Positions 55,667 to 64,000 of a stretch of DNA of 64,000 bases are shown here, one piece after another. The stretch is taken from assembly GCF_014108865.1 (NCBI RefSeq), contig NZ_CP053928.1, positions 1,550,001-1,614,000 of the forward strand. The letters run 5' to 3'. The notes beneath the pieces were generated by a model. The model was given only the letters and a program-made list of their open reading frames with translations, searched no databases and was not told where the DNA came from. Both the position numbers and the translations under genes were made by a program. Numbering within the stretch: the stretch's first letter is position 1; the number at the start of each line of letters is the position of its first letter. This DNA is from Nocardioides sp. WS12 (GTDB lineage: Bacteria; Actinomycetota; Actinomycetes; Propionibacteriales; Nocardioidaceae).

Positions 55667-57028
55667 TCAGACGACCTGGTCGTCAGGCCGCGTGCTGGTG
55701 AAAGCGCTGATCGGGGAGTAGGACCGTACGGGGTAGTGCACGCCCTTGCAGTGCACCTCGCCTCGGGGTTCACACGGCGCGTGGTCCCTCACCAGGTACC
55801 AACTGGCCTCGCTGATCAGGATCTGGCCCGGGTCGCAGGCGGCTTGAAGCCGCGCCGCGATGTTGGTGTGCATTCCGATCGCGGTGTAGGTCATCCGCCC
55901 GGCGGAACCAAAGCTGCCGACGCTGAGCATGCCGGTGTCGATGCCGATGCGGGTCTGCATCGGTTCGGCGATGCCGAGCCCCTGCCAGTGGCGGTTCAGG
56001 GAATCGAGTCGTGTGTGCATCGCGTGCGCGGCTCGGACTGCGCTCGCCACCTGCTGGTCGACGTCCATCTCGTCTGGAGCGCCGAAGAGCGCCATCAGGC
56101 CGTCGCCGGCGAACTCGTTCACTATTCCGCCGTGCTCATCGATCAACTGACTCATTGCTGTCATGTAGTCGTTGATCACCTGGGTGAGATCCTCGGGCTC
56201 GACGCGGTCTGCCAGAGCGGTGAACCCGACGAGGTCGGCGAACAGGACGGTGAGCCGCCTGCGCACCGGTACGTCGATCTCAGCAGTCTCACCACGGGCA
56301 ACGTGCTCGAAAACAGGACGGGGAACGTAGCGGCGGATCGTCTCGCGGGTGCTGCGCAGCTCTTGCTGCTGAGCGGCGATGATCTGGTCCTTCGAGAACG
56401 TCCGTCGATCGACGATCTCGGTGACGATGCAGACCAGGAGGCAGCCCAGGAAGGCGATCCATTGGGCTGCAGCGAAGGAGCTCGCCTCGACGGCGTTGAG
56501 CTCCCCGTCGTTGTAGGCCTCGAGCAGCTGGTAGGAACCGAAGGCGACGTAGGGAGTGATCGCGACCGTCGCGGCGCCGGGCGGATTGCGGAAGACGGCG
56601 AACCCGAAGAACATCACCACGATGAGGCCAGCGGTCATGACCCCGGCCCGCGACTGGCTCGCCTCGTCGGCCAGGGTGACCTCGGACAGCAACCAGACGA
56701 TGAGGAAGCCAGCCAGGCAGTTCGCTGCCGCCGAGAGGGGCGTCACCATTCTCTGCAGGGCCGGGTGGAAGGTCAGGCCGGTCAGCACGACCAGGAGCAC
56801 GATCCAGCCGACGACCCAGAAGGCAGCCTGGTCGGCCGCATCGGGATCGAGCACGACGACAGCCACCAGCAGCAGGACCCAGCTCGGCGTGGACCCGATG
56901 TAGCCGATGCGGGCGAAAGGCGTGGTGTAGCTGACTCGCCAGCGCTGGTAGTCCCGCTCGGTCTCGCGCTGCGCGAAACGTAGACCGAACAGGCGTGTCG
57001 AACGCGGTGTGTGCTGAGGCCAGATCAT
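55667..57028 (-). CDS. membrane-bound class III nucleotide cyclase, atypical substrate residue
   Basis: 453 residues, AGGAGT site. Six membrane helices (about 45-215), a short coiled linker (about 222-240) and a cyclase domain. Metal Asp265 (FADLVGF) and Asp309 (AGD) and the NxxxR pair (NIAAR) are present. The position that is Lys in adenylate cyclases is Glu305 (NEFAGD), and the usual GDxVN is GMHTN. Glu at this place is the guanylate-cyclase residue, so GTP use or altered specificity is possible. Divergent from a Crp/Fnr gene. Confidence 0.88.
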   Translation of the reverse strand: MIWPQHTPRSTRLFGLRFAQRETERDYQRWRVSYTTPFARIGYIGSTPSWVLLLVAVVVLDPDAADQAAFWVVGWIVLLVVLTGLTFHPALQRMVTPLSAAANCLAGFLIVWLLSEVTLADEASQSRAGVMTAGLIVVMFFGFAVFRNPPGAATVAITPYVAFGSYQLLEAYNDGELNAVEASSFAAAQWIAFLGCLLVCIVTEIVDRRTFSKDQIIAAQQQELRSTRETIRRYVPRPVFEHVARGETAEIDVPVRRRLTVLFADLVGFTALADRVEPEDLTQVINDYMTAMSQLIDEHGGIVNEFAGDGLMALFGAPDEMDVDQQVASAVRAAHAMHTRLDSLNRHWQGLGIAEPMQTRIGIDTGMLSVGSFGSAGRMTYTAIGMHTNIAARLQAACDPGQILISEASWYLVRDHAPCEPRGEVHCKGVHYPVRSYSPISAFTSTRPDDQVV

Positions 57029-57181
57029 CGGCCACTCCTGATGCCTTCGCCTGCGTCCCTCGTCCAGTCAAGTTAGTCAAGCGACGTTTCAGTGACCTGT
57101 CGACCAGAATGGAAATATCAAGCGGATCCGATAGCGAGCAGACCGATCGCGCCAGCACGCTGGGTGTGCTACCAACATGCG

Positions 57182-57844
57182 ATGGAGTGGCCGCTGCTGG
57201 GAGCTCTCGACGAGCGCGAGTGGATCGCTGTCCTCGCCGCGGCGAAGCGGCGCTCCTTCGCCAAGGGCGACATCGTCTTCAGCGAAGGGGACCTTGCCGA
57301 TTCGGTCCAGCTCGTGGCGAGTGGGCACCTCGCCGTTCAGGTCTCGACCCCGGACGGCGACCTGGCCACCCTGAGCGTCCTCGGGCCGGGGGCCTGGTTC
57401 GGAGAGCTGTCGCTGATGCCGGGCCAGATCCCCACGCCACGGTCCGCAAACGTCTTTGCCCTCGATCCGGCAGAGACCCTGGTCCTGACCCGCTCGGCGT
57501 TCCACATCCTCTGCGAGGAGCACCCGCGTATCGAGCGGTTGGTGATTGCCCTGATGGCCGCAAGAATTCGCGAGCTCGGCACCGACCTGCTGGAGGCCCG
57601 GTACGTCGGCCTGGACCGTCGGGTCTGCGCCACCCTTGATCGGCTGGCCAACATCTACGTGGCTGATGGAACGCGTACAGAAATACCCGTGACCCAGACC
57701 CAGTTGGCGGACCTTGTCGGCTGCGTCCGACCTCGGCTCAACGAGATTCTTCAACGGCTGGTGACGGACCGCGTCGTTGAGCTCGGTCGAGGCAAGCTCA
57801 CCATCGTGGATCGCCCGCGCCTGCTCCACCGGGACGATCCCTGA
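57182..57844 (+). CDS. Crp/Fnr-family transcriptional regulator
   Basis: About 220 residues from the ATG at 57182; the start is uncertain because no clear ribosome site is seen. N-terminal cNMP-binding domain with the phosphate cassette GELSL (74-78) and R87-S-A, and a C-terminal winged HTH (about 165-195, TQTQLADLVGCVRPRLNEIL). The cassette is complete, so it probably binds cAMP or cGMP, and the cyclase encoded divergently is the obvious source. Confidence 0.88.
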   Translation: MEWPLLGALDEREWIAVLAAAKRRSFAKGDIVFSEGDLADSVQLVASGHLAVQVSTPDGDLATLSVLGPGAWFGELSLMPGQIPTPRSANVFALDPAETLVLTRSAFHILCEEHPRIERLVIALMAARIRELGTDLLEARYVGLDRRVCATLDRLANIYVADGTRTEIPVTQTQLADLVGCVRPRLNEILQRLVTDRVVELGRGKLTIVDRPRLLHRDDP

Positions 57845-57974
57845 AAGCCGCCGAATGCGGTTCCTTCTTGTGTCACCGACGGAACAGACCGCCGAGGCCG
57901 ACCGAATCATGCTGAGCACATCGCAGCCCGAGGGCTGTGGCCCGGTCCGGTTCGGAACCAAGAGGAGTCCCACG

Positions 57975-58415
57975 ATGGTGAACCGCGGAATGAGCACTGG
58001 TGGCCCGCCCCCGCGCGGGAACGTGAAGCAGGAGATGAGGGACCTCGGATCGGTGCCGAGTTTTGCGGATGCGCCAGCCGCCACCCTGAAGGCAATGGTT
58101 CAAGCTGGCTACATCTTTCGGGTTCGGCCGCGGTGGACGCTGCTCGCCGAACGGACGGCTCCGGAACGGGCCTACATCCTGCTCGACGGCCTGGCTGACG
58201 TCCGCCGCGCCGGAGACGATCTCGGACCGTGTCGCCCAGGCGACATCCTGGGAGAGATCGGCATCCTCCAGCACCGTCTCCGGTCGGCGACCGTGGTGGC
58301 CAAGGACACCGTCCGCGTGCTGCATCTCAGTCGAGAGGTGTTCGAGAAACTGAACGACGAGCATCCCTACTTCCGCGATGTCGTCGGTGAGGGGATGCTG
58401 CGCAAGTTGCGCTGA
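57975..58415 (+). CDS. stand-alone cyclic nucleotide-binding domain protein
   Basis: 146 residues from the ATG at 57975 (AGAGGAG site). Almost the whole protein is one cNMP-binding domain: GEIGILQ (93-99) and Arg103-Ser-Ala, i.e. an intact phosphate-binding cassette. There is no HTH or enzyme domain, so it acts as a sensor, buffer or partner protein. The 130-base gap before it shows nothing notable. Codirectional with the Crp/Fnr gene. Confidence 0.82.
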   Translation: MVNRGMSTGGPPPRGNVKQEMRDLGSVPSFADAPAATLKAMVQAGYIFRVRPRWTLLAERTAPERAYILLDGLADVRRAGDDLGPCRPGDILGEIGILQHRLRSATVVAKDTVRVLHLSREVFEKLNDEHPYFRDVVGEGMLRKLR

Positions 58416-58416
58416 T

Positions 58417-59070
58417 TCAACCCAGCAGGTCCCGTACGCCGATGGCCGAGCCGGTCGTTGCTGCGTAGGACCGGTCGATGGCGATCAGCACGCGATCGAG
58501 GGCGACGGTGCGCTCCTTCGCTGTTGAGCCCTGCAAGGGGCCGTCAATGCTGATGACCGAGAAGCCGTGCACGGCGGACCAGCACGTGATCTCGGCGTCG
58601 ATCCGGGCTGCCGCCGTGAGGAAGCCGACGCCGACGAGGTCATCGAGCACTTCGCCGAGGAGTACGAGAGGGTCGCGCCCGGGGACGGCGATCGTCGACG
58701 AGACCGCCGACAGCGATGCACACGCCAGACGGAAGAGGCCCGGCTCGGTGATGGCGAAGTCGACGTAGCCGCGCCCTGTGGCGGCAAGGCGACGTCGGGC
58801 GCGCAGGACCGGGTCGCGCGTGCGCACCTGTGCCAGCCGGGCCTGCATGGAGTCGACGATCTTGCCCATGACCCTTCCTGCGACCTCGGCGACCAGGTCG
58901 TCCCGGTCAGCGAAGTGTCGGTAGGCGGCGTTGTGCGAGACGTGGACCCGTCGTGCCAGGTCCCGAAGTGCGAGCCCGTCGGGTCCGTTCTCGCGGACTG
59001 ACGTGACGGCCGCCTCGATGAGGGCCTCCCGCAGGTCGCCGTGGTGGTAGGGGGCGGTGGGCAGCGTCAC
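58417..59070 (-). CDS. TetR-family regulator of the adjacent MFS pump
   Basis: 217 residues from the GTG at 59070; an ATG at 59109 lies inside the operator and is rejected. HTH about 15-60 (REALIEAAVTSVRENGPDGL, then VSHNAAYRHFADRDDLVAEV) and a TetR C-terminal domain of the WHG type. Divergent from an MFS exporter with two palindromes between, the standard efflux repressor layout. Confidence 0.88.
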   Translation of the reverse strand: MTLPTAPYHHGDLREALIEAAVTSVRENGPDGLALRDLARRVHVSHNAAYRHFADRDDLVAEVAGRVMGKIVDSMQARLAQVRTRDPVLRARRRLAATGRGYVDFAITEPGLFRLACASLSAVSSTIAVPGRDPLVLLGEVLDDLVGVGFLTAAARIDAEITCWSAVHGFSVISIDGPLQGSTAKERTVALDRVLIAIDRSYAATTGSAIGVRDLLG

Positions 59071-59093
59071 AGGCCAATCCTGATTGCTCGATC

Positions 59094-59133
59094 TTGACAG
59101 TGTCAACATCCGACCGCCAAGGTCAATGTTGAC
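59094..59133. promoter_or_regulatory. paired operators TTGACA-G-TGTCAA and GTCAA-TG-TTGAC
   Basis: Two perfect palindromes with the same TTGAC half-sites (59094-59106 and 59122-59133) between the TetR (start 59070) and MFS (start 59157) genes. The TTGACA also could be a -35 element. Confidence 0.65.
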
Positions 59134-59156
59134 AACAGCAACTTAAGGAGCTGCCC

Positions 59157-60707
59157 GTGCCACGCAAGTCCCTGATTCTCTTCTCGGTGTGCCTTGCGAC
59201 GCTCACGATCAACATGAGCGCGATGATCGTGAACATCGCGCTGCCGACGTTGGCGGTCGAACTCGACGCCACGACGAAGGACCTGCTCTGGATCGTCGAC
59301 GGCTACAACCTGGCGTTCGCGGCCCTGGTCCTGGCCATGGGCAGCCTCTCGGACCGGTTCGGACGCCGTCCGGCCCTGATCATCGGCCTCGTGGGATTCG
59401 CTGCGAGCAACGGTGCTGCGGCGCTCGCGGACAGCAGCGGGTCGCTCATCGCGATCCGGTTCGTCATGGGCGCCTTCGCGGCTCTCATCTTCCCGACCAC
59501 CTTGTCGATCATCGCGAACACCTTCACCGAGCGGCGCGAGCGCGCCACCGCGCTGGGCGTGTGGGGAGCGGCCGTGGGGGTCGGAGTCGCGCTCGGCCCC
59601 GTGGGCGGCGGGTTCCTGGTGACCCACTTCAGCTGGCACAGCGTGTTCTGGGCGCTGGTGCCGGTCAGCCTCGCCGCAGCGGCTCTGGCCGTCGCGTTCG
59701 TGCCCGAGTCCCGCGACCCGTCCGTGCCACGGATCGACCGTCCCGGGTTCGTGATCTCGGTGGCGGCCGTCGGGAGCCTGACGTGGACGATCATCGAGGC
59801 GCCCGAGCACGGCTGGAGCAGTGGCCTGATCCTCACGGGCTTCGGAGTGGCGGCCGCGCTCGTCGGCCTGTTCGTGCTCGTCGAGCGAGCGGTCGCCGAG
59901 CCCATGATCGATGTGACCCTGTTCCTGGATCGGCGTTTCAGCGCGGCCTGCGGCGCGGTCACCATCGCCTTCTTCGCGCTCTTCGGCTTCATCTTCCTGA
60001 TCACGCAGTTCTTCCAGTTCGTGCGTGACTACTCCGCCCTCGACACGGGCCTGCGGTTCCTCCCGGTGGCCGGATCCATCGCCGTCGCGTCCCTGGTCGG
60101 CGGTCGGCTCGCTCCGCTGATCGGGACCAAGGCGGTCGTCGCCTCCGGGCTGGCCCTGCTGGGCTCCGCGTTCCTCTGGATCTCCGGTCTGACGGTCGAC
60201 GTCTCCTACGCCACGGTCGTCGTACCCCAGATGGTGATGCTGGGCCTGGGGATCGGCCTGGTCAGCACCGCGGCGACCGAGTCGATCATGCAGGTGCTGC
60301 CACCCTCGCGGGCCGGGGTCGGATCGGCCGTCAACGACGCCACGCGTGAGCTCGGTGGCACGCTCGGCGTCGCGGTCGTCGGCTCGTTGTTCGCGTCCGC
60401 CTACGCCGATGGGCTCCGACCGGCGCTCGAGGGGCGGGTGGATGCCACCCATGTCGAAAGGGCTCTCGAGTCGGTCGGCTACGCCGACGCGGTCGCAACG
60501 CGCGTGCCCGGCATCGCGAGCGCCGTCGACGCTGCGTTCCTCGATGGACTGGCGTTCGGCTGTGTCGTGGTGGGCATCCTCTGCATCGCGGGGGCAGTCG
60601 CGGCACTGGCAGCGCTGCCGGGACGGGGCTTCGTGCCGCCCGGCGGGTACGAGACGGACAAGGTCCCGGACGGGCTGGATGGTCGTAGTCTCGCGACATG
60701 GTCCTGA
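59157..60707 (+). CDS. MFS transporter, DHA2/EmrB-QacA type
   Basis: 516 residues, GTG with AAGGAG. Fourteen predicted helices, motif A LSDRFGRRPALI (about 63-74) after helix 2, and antiporter motif C in helix 5 (GVGVALGPVGGGFLV). Proton-driven export of drugs or lipophilic compounds. Controlled by the divergent TetR. The stop overlaps the next start by 10 bases. Confidence 0.92.
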   Translation: MPRKSLILFSVCLATLTINMSAMIVNIALPTLAVELDATTKDLLWIVDGYNLAFAALVLAMGSLSDRFGRRPALIIGLVGFAASNGAAALADSSGSLIAIRFVMGAFAALIFPTTLSIIANTFTERRERATALGVWGAAVGVGVALGPVGGGFLVTHFSWHSVFWALVPVSLAAAALAVAFVPESRDPSVPRIDRPGFVISVAAVGSLTWTIIEAPEHGWSSGLILTGFGVAAALVGLFVLVERAVAEPMIDVTLFLDRRFSAACGAVTIAFFALFGFIFLITQFFQFVRDYSALDTGLRFLPVAGSIAVASLVGGRLAPLIGTKAVVASGLALLGSAFLWISGLTVDVSYATVVVPQMVMLGLGIGLVSTAATESIMQVLPPSRAGVGSAVNDATRELGGTLGVAVVGSLFASAYADGLRPALEGRVDATHVERALESVGYADAVATRVPGIASAVDAAFLDGLAFGCVVVGILCIAGAVAALAALPGRGFVPPGGYETDKVPDGLDGRSLATWS

Positions 60708-61951
60708 ATACGGACGGGTCGGCCGGCGTTCCCGAGGCGCTGGTGTCTGAGCTGCGCCGTACCGCCACGGAGCTGCTGGGGAACGTGTCGACGCACGCCG
60801 ACGAGATGCTTGCGTACATCGTCGAACGGATCCCGGAGGCCAGTGCGGACGACGACCTCCGTGGTCTGACCCTCGGGTCGTGCTCATCGAACCTCGAGGC
60901 GGCGCTGTCGATGGTTCGCCATGGCATCGACGTGAGCGCCGCGACCGCGCCGGTCACCGCCCTCGAGCATGCGCGCGCGATGGCGGCCCGTGGCTACAGC
61001 GTCGATGTGATGCTGCGCTTCTACCGCGTCGGGCACAGCTATTTCAGCGAGCGCATCCTGGCGGCGATCTCCGACCTGGTGGTCGATCGGACCCTCGCCC
61101 TCGCGGTGGTCGCCGACCTGCAGCGCTACGCCTTCGCCTACACCGACCGCATCGCCAGCGAGGTCGCTGCCGAGTACGTCGCCGAGCTCGACCGCATGCA
61201 GAACCGCGCCCGCGCGGCCCGGACCGATGCGGTCCGCGCCCTGATCGCTGGCGACCAGCTCGACCTCGGGCACGCCGAACGCGCCTTGTCGCACCGGCTC
61301 ACCGGATGGCAGACCGCCTTCGTCTGCCGCGCCGAGCATGACGACTCCGACCTGGCGCGCGTGGGGGCGTTGGTCGGCGCCCACCTGGGTTCGACCCATC
61401 CGCTCCTCGTGCCGGACGGGGTCCGGGCGTTGTGGGGCTGGGTCTCCACGACGCACGCTCCCGCGGTGGCCGCGGCGGACCTCGTGCCCCTGGCCGACCA
61501 GGTCCCCGGGAAGGTCCGGATCTCCATCGGTACGCCGGCGCAGGGTCCAGGCGGCTTTCGTGACTCCCACGCCCAGGCCCAGCGGGGCGCCCGCATCGTC
61601 GAGCTCTCGGGCCGCGGAGATCCGGTGACGTCGTACGCCGACGTCGCACTCGTCGACGCGATGAGCGGGGACCTCGACATCGCCCGTGACTTCGTCGCGA
61701 ACGAACTGCGCGCACTGGCCGCCGTGGGGCCGCGCGAGGACGAGGAGCGGCGGGCCCTGCTGGCCGTGCTCGACGCACAAGGAGGGCTGGCGGCCGCCGC
61801 GGAGACGCTGGGGATTCACCGCAACACCGTGCTGCAACGCATGCGTCGGGCCGAGGAGCGTCGAGGGCGCCCTGCGACGGAGAGGGTCGCCGAACTTCAC
61901 GCCGCGCTACGGCTCGTTCACGTGCTCGGTCGGGTCGTACTCCCTCAGTAA
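60698..61951 (+). CDS. PucR/CdaR-family transcriptional regulator
   Basis: 417 residues. N-terminal helical sensor (about 1-170), a GGDEF-like degenerate PucR middle domain (about 180-330) and the C-terminal PucR HTH (about 355-400, LAAAAETLGIHRNTVLQRM). It overlaps the MFS gene by 10 bases and lies 101 bases before the desaturase fusion, so it could control either. Confidence 0.88.
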   Translation: MVLNTDGSAGVPEALVSELRRTATELLGNVSTHADEMLAYIVERIPEASADDDLRGLTLGSCSSNLEAALSMVRHGIDVSAATAPVTALEHARAMAARGYSVDVMLRFYRVGHSYFSERILAAISDLVVDRTLALAVVADLQRYAFAYTDRIASEVAAEYVAELDRMQNRARAARTDAVRALIAGDQLDLGHAERALSHRLTGWQTAFVCRAEHDDSDLARVGALVGAHLGSTHPLLVPDGVRALWGWVSTTHAPAVAAADLVPLADQVPGKVRISIGTPAQGPGGFRDSHAQAQRGARIVELSGRGDPVTSYADVALVDAMSGDLDIARDFVANELRALAAVGPREDEERRALLAVLDAQGGLAAAAETLGIHRNTVLQRMRRAEERRGRPATERVAELHAALRLVHVLGRVVLPQ

Positions 61952-61978
61952 TCCAGCTCAGCAATCCAGCCCCTGAGG

Positions 61979-61999
61979 CGATGTGCTGCGCGCACATCG
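61979..61999. promoter_or_regulatory. inverted repeat CGATGTGC-n5-GCACATCG before the desaturase gene
   Basis: Perfect 8-base arms centred about 64 bases upstream of the start at 62053 and 28 bases after the PucR stop. No T-run follows, so an operator is more likely than a terminator. Confidence 0.5.
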
Positions 62000-62052
62000 G
62001 CGTGGGCTCGGCACCACTGGCAGCGGGCACTCGCGGTTCATAGATTGCCGGC

Positions 62053-64000
62053 ATGTCAGCAACGACCGCGCAACCCGCACCCGCAGCGACTCGTCATGCG
62101 CTTCCCGACCCGGGCGAGCGGGTCCCGACGATCTCGTGGCCCGTGGTCGGCATCTTCTTCGGCGCCATCGCGACCTTCGTGTTCTCCACGTGGGCGGCGG
62201 TGACCGACACGCTGACGGCGCTGCTGACGGTGCCGCTCAGCGCAGCCGCGATCTTCGTGCTGTTCACGGTGCTGCACGACGCGGCGCACTACTCGGTGAG
62301 CACACATCGCTGGGTGAACGTGGCCTTCGGTCGGGTCGCGATGCTGTTCGTCTCGCCGCTGATCTCGTTCAAGTCGTTCGCGTTCATCCACATCGAGCAC
62401 CACCGCAACACCAATGACGGCGAGAACGACCCGGACCACTTCGTCAGCGGCGCTCCCGTGTGGCAGCTTCCGTTCCGCTTCCCGCTGATGGATTTCCCGT
62501 ACCTGGGATTCCTGGTGCGCAACGTGCGGCGCCGTCCGCTTGCCGAGGTTCTGGAGACCGCGTTCCTGATGGCGACCACGGTCGCGGTGATCGTCGCTTG
62601 CGCGCTCACTGGCCACCTGTGGATGTTTGCGGTGCTGTATCTGATCCCCGAGCGAATCGCCATGTTCGTCCTGGCCTGGTGGTTCGACTGGTTGCCGCAC
62701 CACGACCTCGAGGACACCCAGCAGGAGAACCGTTACCGCGCCACCCGCAACCGCGTGGGCTCCGAATGGGTTCTCACGCCGCTGCTCCTCTCGCAGAACT
62801 ATCACCTCGTCCATCACCTGCACCCGTCGATCCCGTTCCACCGGTACGTCGCGACCTGGCGGCGCAATGAAGAGGCCTACCTGGAGCGGGATGCCGCGAT
62901 CGGCACCGTCTTCGGCCAGCAGCTCGACGCCGACGAGTACCGCGACTGGAAGCGACTGAACGGCAAGCTGGCCCGACTCCTGCCCGTGCGGGTGCCGAAG
63001 CGATCTTCTGCCCACGCCGCGATGTTCCACCCGGTCCCGGTCGCCAGCGTTGACCGGTTGACCGATGACAGCGTGCTGATCCGTTTCGACGTTCCCGACG
63101 ACCTGTGTGAGGAGTTCGCTTTCGAGGCAGGTCAGCACGTCACCGTCCGCACCGACCTCGGCGGCCAGGGCGTACGGCGGAACTACTCCATCTGCTCGTC
63201 GGCCATCTCCGACCCCCTCGCCATCGCGGTCAAGCACATCCCCGGCGGTGCCTTCTCGACCTTTGCCATGGAGCAGCTCCGTGCTGGCGACACCCTCGAG
63301 TTGATGACACCCACCGGGTCGTTCGGCACGCCGCTCAGCCCGCTGGCCACGAAGAACTACGTGGCGGTGGTTGCCGGGAGCGGCATCACCCCCGCACTGT
63401 CGATCCTGCAGACGACCCTTGCCGTCGAGACCGAGAGCCGCTTCACCCTCGTCTACGGCAACCGGGACGCCGACAGCACCATGTTCCGCGAGGAGCTCGA
63501 GGTCATCGAAGCCCGCTACGCCGACCGGCTCGAGATCATCCACGTCCGCTCTCGCGACCCGCATCACCCCGAGCACCTCCGCGGTCGCATCGATCGCCCG
63601 AAGCTCGAGCAGCTGCTCGCCTCTGACCTGGCCGCACCGGTGGACGAGTGGTTCCTGTGTGGACCGGTCGAGATGGTGACCGACCTTCGCAACCTGCTCC
63701 TCGAGCGCGGCACCAAGCCGGACCGTGTCCACGTGGAGCTCTTCCATGGCTTCCAGAAGCCCAGGGTTGCCGACGGCTTCGCCCCGGCGAAGGTCACGGT
63801 CAGCCTGCGTGCCCAGCAGCACGAGGTCTCACTCGCCGCGGGCGACACCGTCCTGGAATCAGCGCTGAAGGCTGGCCTCGAGGCGCCGTACGCCTGCCTC
63901 GGTGGGGCGTGCGGCACCTGCAAGGCGAAGGTGCTCCTGGGCTCGGTCGCGATGGAACAGAACTTCGCGCTCTCGCCGGCCGTCGTGGAAGCCGGCTACG
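62053..64000 (+). CDS. fatty acid desaturase/hydroxylase fused to FNR-type reductase and [2Fe-2S] ferredoxin, 3' end outside window
   Basis: Open from the ATG at 62053 to the window end (at least 649 residues). Three modules. (1) About 25-300: membrane desaturase/hydroxylase with His boxes HDAAH (75-79), HIEHH (113-117) and HLVHH (251-255), which bind the di-iron centre. (2) About 330-565: ferredoxin-NADP reductase module, with RRNYSICSS for flavin and GSGITPALSIL plus LCGPVEMV for the nicotinamide. (3) About 575 onward: plant-type ferredoxin with C615, C620 and C623 (CLGGACGTC), the last Cys beyond the visible end or just before it. A self-sufficient electron chain for O2-dependent lipid desaturation or hydroxylation. 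In mycobacteria DesA3 and its Rv3230c reductase are separate proteins. No ribosome site seen. Confidence 0.92.
   Translation, partial: MSATTAQPAPAATRHALPDPGERVPTISWPVVGIFFGAIATFVFSTWAAVTDTLTALLTVPLSAAAIFVLFTVLHDAAHYSVSTHRWVNVAFGRVAMLFVSPLISFKSFAFIHIEHHRNTNDGENDPDHFVSGAPVWQLPFRFPLMDFPYLGFLVRNVRRRPLAEVLETAFLMATTVAVIVACALTGHLWMFAVLYLIPERIAMFVLAWWFDWLPHHDLEDTQQENRYRATRNRVGSEWVLTPLLLSQNYHLVHHLHPSIPFHRYVATWRRNEEAYLERDAAIGTVFGQQLDADEYRDWKRLNGKLARLLPVRVPKRSSAHAAMFHPVPVASVDRLTDDSVLIRFDVPDDLCEEFAFEAGQHVTVRTDLGGQGVRRNYSICSSAISDPLAIAVKHIPGGAFSTFAMEQLRAGDTLELMTPTGSFGTPLSPLATKNYVAVVAGSGITPALSILQTTLAVETESRFTLVYGNRDADSTMFREELEVIEARYADRLEIIHVRSRDPHHPEHLRGRIDRPKLEQLLASDLAAPVDEWFLCGPVEMVTDLRNLLLERGTKPDRVHVELFHGFQKPRVADGFAPAKVTVSLRAQQHEVSLAAGDTVLESALKAGLEAPYACLGGACGTCKAKVLLGSVAMEQNFALSPAVVEAGY

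Noticed and set aside
59103-60887. Minus-strand open frame opposite the MFS transporter
   Set aside because: Charged low-complexity translation; the plus strand encodes a clear 14-helix transporter.
62056-63822. Minus-strand open frame of nearly 600 codons opposite the desaturase fusion
   Set aside because: The plus-strand frame carries three His boxes, reductase motifs and an Fe-S motif in order; the minus frame has none.

Overview
The window is high-GC DNA from an actinobacterium. Two mce/YrbE lipid-transport loci, many TetR regulators, an F420-type luciferase-like oxidoreductase, a WS/DGAT acyltransferase, PucR and class III cyclases all fit Mycobacteriales/Propionibacteriales. Membership of Nocardioidaceae is an inference from this gene mix, not something the sequence proves.

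Layout. 1-5285 is the distal part of a canonical mce operon (MceB to MceF, with lipoprotein MceE), followed by a five-helix membrane protein (5305-6087). 6059-9645 holds an alpha/beta hydrolase, a paralogue of that membrane protein, an orphan NorE/NorF-like oxidase-subunit pair and a degenerate acyl-CoA synthetase. 9600-11933 is a large ATPase-LuxR regulator. 12198-26570 has a small SCP2-like gene and then a second, complete but non-canonical mce operon: two YrbE permeases, the MceG ATPase, six MCE proteins with no lipoprotein among them, an MMPL/RND transporter and a parvulin-type foldase. 26571-33178 contains TetR genes (one a tandem double TetR), two AveC-like membrane proteins and a CrtI/PYROXD2-like FAD oxidoreductase. 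33429-36694 is a WS/DGAT-unknown-DUF445 operon. 36698-43546 is a fatty-acid or steroid side-chain beta-oxidation block: two acyl-CoA dehydrogenases, a thiolase, an SDR and an LLM oxidoreductase, with two TetR genes that lie beside strong palindromes.

At 43717-44110 there is an integration scar: the 3' end of a tRNA/tmRNA-like gene directly abuts a truncated IS481-type transposase. 44118-45650 is an adenylate cyclase. 45846-54858 is a pyruvate-metabolism block on the minus strand (lipoate ligase, LysR, PDH E1, PDH E2, pyruvate carboxylase). 55036-58415 holds a secreted orphan, a second cyclase with an altered substrate residue, a Crp/Fnr regulator and a stand-alone cNMP-binding protein. 58417-60707 is a TetR/MFS efflux pair, 60698-61951 a PucR regulator, and 62053 to the window end a desaturase-reductase-ferredoxin fusion that runs off the edge.

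Read together, the left two thirds look like a lipid/sterol uptake and degradation region (import by Mce, activation, beta-oxidation, storage by WS/DGAT). The right third links pyruvate entry to cyclic-nucleotide signalling. No CRISPR array, rRNA or complete tRNA was seen. No gene-free stretch exceeds about 300 bases, apart from the scar at 43547-44117, which is described below.
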